Origin: Gammaproteobacteria bacterium
GTDB lineage: Bacteria; Pseudomonadota; Gammaproteobacteria; Enterobacterales; Psychrobiaceae
Direction of reading: 5' to 3'
NCBI GenBank assembly: GCA_013214885.1
Contig: JABSRS010000045.1
Span: 5,207-15,069 of the forward strand
DNA length: 9,863 nt
Below, piece by piece: positions 8,301 to 9,863 of the stretch. The position numbers and the translations under genes are program-made. How positions within the stretch are numbered: the stretch's first letter is position 1; each line of letters starts with the position of its first letter. The notes beneath the pieces were generated by a model. It saw nothing but the letters and a program-made list of their open reading frames with translations. It was not told the DNA's origin and made no database searches.

Positions 8301-9778
8301 CTGTCGCGTTGAATATCGTAGATTGATTCACCGGTAAAACTGTCACTATCGGTTTTTTGGCGATAATGTTTGACGTTACTAGTAACTCGGTGACCCGCTG
8401 CGTTGGTGGAAAATTCAATCCGTTTAACCCCGCCACCATCTAGTCCAAACCAAACTACATTGCCCATAAATAAAGGATCTTCATAGATCGCCCGCGTGAT
8501 CTTATTACCGTAATAGTTATCACTAGTCGTTAGGTGGCGATAATGGTTAAACGTTATTTTATTCTGAGTTATTTTATATAAACCCTTAGGCATTATACTG
8601 GCCAGAATGGTGCCACTACGGGTTAAAAACAGCTTAAATTTATTGCCATCATTAGTTCTGATTAAACTTTGTTCACTTGCCCTCGTATTGTGCTGACTAT
8701 AAAACTTGTCTGTTGTTTGATTATATAAATAGACTCCTTTGGCCATGCCTACCCACAATAACCCTTGATGATCAGTGATAAAATTAACGGTGATATTACT
8801 TCGTTGCTTACTATGAAGAGCCTGAGTACGTAAATAAGGGATAAAAGTATCGCTGCTACGTTGATAGCGATAGACACCATTAAAACTGCCAACCCAGAGA
8901 TTCCCCTTGTTGTCATAATACAAACTGGCAACAATATTACCAAATATTCCGAGCCGACTGGTGTTACTGCTTAGCTGGTAGTGTTTAATCAATTGGCCGT
9001 GTTTGTTGACTAACAACAAGCCGTCATCAGTACCAAGCCACAGCTGTTGCTCGTCTGCTGGCAAGATACTATTGATTGAATTTTTTTGATGCCATTGTTG
9101 GTGTGGTGCTCGGCTATAAACCTGAGTAATTTTATTAGTGATTTGATCCACTCTAGCCAGACCATTTATACCCACAACCCAAATCGTCCCTTGTGGGTCC
9201 TGATAAATAGCTTTGTAACCTGGGTTGGCCCTTGCCGTTACCGCATTTTTATCTAAGCGATGTCCTACATCATCAGGTGCATCTGATATTTGAGTGTATT
9301 TATTGGTCTGAGGATCAAACACCATTAAATAACTTCCAGCGGTCCAGATCCGTCCCAGGTTATCTTCAAATAGCACCTCAACGTTGTTACTGTGGCTTAG
9401 AGGTGCTATTTGTTGATGCAGATAAGAATAAAAGCAGTCCTGGGTACGACTATAACGTGCAAGCCCATTGGCAGTACCAGCCCAAATATCGCCATTAGTG
9501 GTCTCCAGCAAGCTTTTAACTTCACCGTTAGGCAGGCTGCAATCTAGATCGGGGTCACTACCATAAACTCTGACTTGCTGGCCATCATAGCGATTAACAC
9601 CGTTTGGAGTCGCAAACCACAGATAACCTGCCTGATCCTGGATGGTGGCATAAATGGAGTTATGTGATAGATCAATTTCAATTTTCTCTAACTGGTGCTG
9701 CTGTGCTATCGCCTCGAAGCAGGAAATGGTCAACAAGATAATCAAAGTATATAGCACTATTTTCAATGTACATAACAT
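5399..9778 (-). CDS. Hybrid two-component system (HTCS) sensor kinase-regulator, Reg_prop/Y_Y_Y/HK/REC/AraC
   Basis: A 1459-residue one-protein signalling system. There is a signal peptide (1-25, likely cut after AIA), then about 14 Reg_prop blades (about 37-745, repeats of the form DxxGxLWxGTxxGLxRY), consistent with two seven-bladed periplasmic propellers. A Y_Y_Y domain (about 785-860) and one membrane helix (about 867-884) follow. The cytoplasmic kinase has His922 in FAHEVKTPL, N-box LGNLLDNAIQY (1037-1047), DNGPGIS (1071-1077) and NRGMGLFLVKN (1099-1109). The receiver keeps the acidic pair Glu1179/Asp1180, phosphoacceptor Asp1222, Ser1253 and Lys1275. A Gln/Glu-rich linker (about 1303-1336) leads to an AraC-type HTH domain (about 1340-1442). 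All catalytic residues look intact. Known HTCS proteins bind oligosaccharides and control polysaccharide genes; control of the adjacent alginate operon is inferred. The ATG at 9778 directly abuts AAGG; TTG at codon 5 (9766), 11 bases after AAGGA, is an alternative start that still keeps the signal peptide. Confidence 0.95.
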   Translation of the reverse strand: MLCTLKIVLYTLIILLTISCFEAIAQQHQLEKIEIDLSHNSIYATIQDQAGYLWFATPNGVNRYDGQQVRVYGSDPDLDCSLPNGEVKSLLETTNGDIWAGTANGLARYSRTQDCFYSYLHQQIAPLSHSNNVEVLFEDNLGRIWTAGSYLMVFDPQTNKYTQISDAPDDVGHRLDKNAVTARANPGYKAIYQDPQGTIWVVGINGLARVDQITNKITQVYSRAPHQQWHQKNSINSILPADEQQLWLGTDDGLLLVNKHGQLIKHYQLSSNTSRLGIFGNIVASLYYDNKGNLWVGSFNGVYRYQRSSDTFIPYLRTQALHSKQRSNITVNFITDHQGLLWVGMAKGVYLYNQTTDKFYSQHNTRASEQSLIRTNDGNKFKLFLTRSGTILASIMPKGLYKITQNKITFNHYRHLTTSDNYYGNKITRAIYEDPLFMGNVVWFGLDGGGVKRIEFSTNAAGHRVTSNVKHYRQKTDSDSFTGESIYDIQRDSRGRLWLATDCGLRQWSDHKQDFIVLESETLLPTIDGQASVCDTQILNLLSDIKGEKLWFGGDNRLGYLDLTTADSVPVWLTASNYSQLKDNIIYNIYQDHAGLLWLATSNGLILFNSKTATMRQFQHQSDDPNSLSLNWVQGITEMPVGTYWVATRGGGLNKLTFNQQQQPIWQTFDQSHGLADNFLYAILSDKQGNLWFSSNQGITRFNTLNYQSRNITSKDGLQDYDYGGAHIGDSGQFYFGGINGFNTFRPELVSTNQIAPKLSLRELRINDHPINPSSVNQLSLSYQQNYLSFDYVGLHFDNPDSIRYQYFVKGIDQNWRDATSNQKIRYSDIASGQYEFYIKASNADGVWSEAKLLTSFSISSRPSRSNWAYGLYVLLIALLVLSYRKGRNCYDRILEQSIDQATFSLARANENIRLQFQSFAHEVKTPLMSVGNYCKLAIDQINKITDDQDIKLILNYLTQVDDSLNDIRQVVKQELDNAELRITTNNGFLHILVRPAVEYCVATRQNRIDEKSLVLKIDIVDNPVIYAQVGVLELMLGNLLDNAIQYTPKGGTIVLKIRAMDTDIEFTVKDNGPGISTLDYYRIFLHGYRGDSLEHTDNRGMGLFLVKNSLENNSGTIELMSDLGQGACFRVELPRGKYSQAQPLMLRPSLDMARDVVTLLPEDVTFSNDHQQKILIIEDNDQIRHSLIQILNEQHQCISASSAVEGLKLSQTQLPDLIITDIKMEQSNSGIELTKKLKGHSSTAHIPVIICSALNDDSTRMQAIAAQADLWLDKMVKVEIFQAHVNTLLSQHARIRSRIKQDLNQVQTHMVDPEVEVEEKQSPQDEAYDNSQQQRFIATVKAVICERYLDETINVETMIARHFNGSIRTFQYKAKKYLPGGLTMKQCVNGYRGLQALKLLQQTDKPIKAIYAEAGFTNERQMSRWFDKYLEQTPTDYREGKRADNSSQQIKVLENFFN

Positions 9779-9863
9779 CCTTGTAAAAATCGATGTTCCT
9801 CATTACACACGATAATCGGAGCGCTGATATTAGAGATATTTTTTAATCTGCTCAGGGTACCCT
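9763..9863 (-). pseudogene. Truncated manC fragment upstream of the HTCS
   Basis: Read on the minus strand, the segment encodes manC residues Gly40-Phe64 in frame, then seven unrelated codons (LQGCYVH) and a TGA at 9765-9763 that overlaps the HTCS start. It lacks the rest of both enzymatic domains and cannot make a functional protein. Whether more manC lies upstream is outside the window. It may be a real duplication remnant or a contig-end artefact. Confidence 0.7.
9787..9863. repeat. 77-bp direct repeat, copy 2 (window end)
   Basis: Identical to 4548-4624 without mismatch and in the same orientation, ending exactly at the last base of the window. Its left border is only 8 bp from the HTCS ATG, so the natural upstream region of the HTCS is not visible beyond those few bases. 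Confidence 0.98.

Noticed and set aside
9232..9498. 88-codon plus-strand open frame opposite the HTCS
   Set aside because: It is antisense to the propeller repeats, with no family resemblance; most likely a shadow frame.

Overview
The window looks like chromosomal DNA of a gammaproteobacterium, most likely a marine Alteromonadales/Shewanella-type organism. The evidence is moderate-to-low GC by eye, Pseudomonas-like alginate enzymes, an enterobacterial-type ManC/ManB pair, and a large hybrid two-component regulator. The genus assignment is inference. All convincing genes lie on the minus strand, so biology reads from the right end of the window to the left.

In the direction of transcription the window opens (9863-9763) with a short fragment identical to part of manC. 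It then has a 1459-residue hybrid two-component system regulator, HTCS (9778-5399), with a signal peptide, a double Reg_prop propeller, Y_Y_Y, one membrane helix, a histidine kinase, a receiver and an AraC-type DNA-binding domain. A gene-free stretch of about 660 bp follows (5398-4740), with several dyads and a possible CRP-like site and promoter. Then comes a tight operon: manC (algA-type, 4739-3288), manB (algC function, 3286-1919), algD (1830-520) and the start of alg8 (517-1, cut by the window edge).

The operon enzymes form a continuous route to polymannuronate, the alginate precursor. ManC makes mannose-6-P from fructose-6-P and later GDP-mannose from mannose-1-P. ManB interconverts mannose-6-P and mannose-1-P. 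AlgD oxidises GDP-mannose to GDP-mannuronate, and Alg8 is the inner-membrane polymerase. Secretion and modification genes (alg44, algK, algE and so on) would be expected beyond position 1. The upstream HTCS is a plausible sensor-regulator of the cluster; HTCS proteins are best known for controlling polysaccharide utilisation, so one beside a biosynthetic operon is notable.

The points most worth a second look are: (i) an exact 77-bp direct repeat between the interior of manC and the right end of the window, which is either a rearrangement or tandem-duplication junction or a contig-end artefact; (ii) manC has no ATG/GTG/TTG start that keeps its nucleotide-binding motif, and appears to start at ATT behind a good ribosome binding site; (iii) three consecutive operon genes appear to use non-ATG starts; (iv) the HTCS-alginate pairing; (v) the mixed ancestry look of the cluster.
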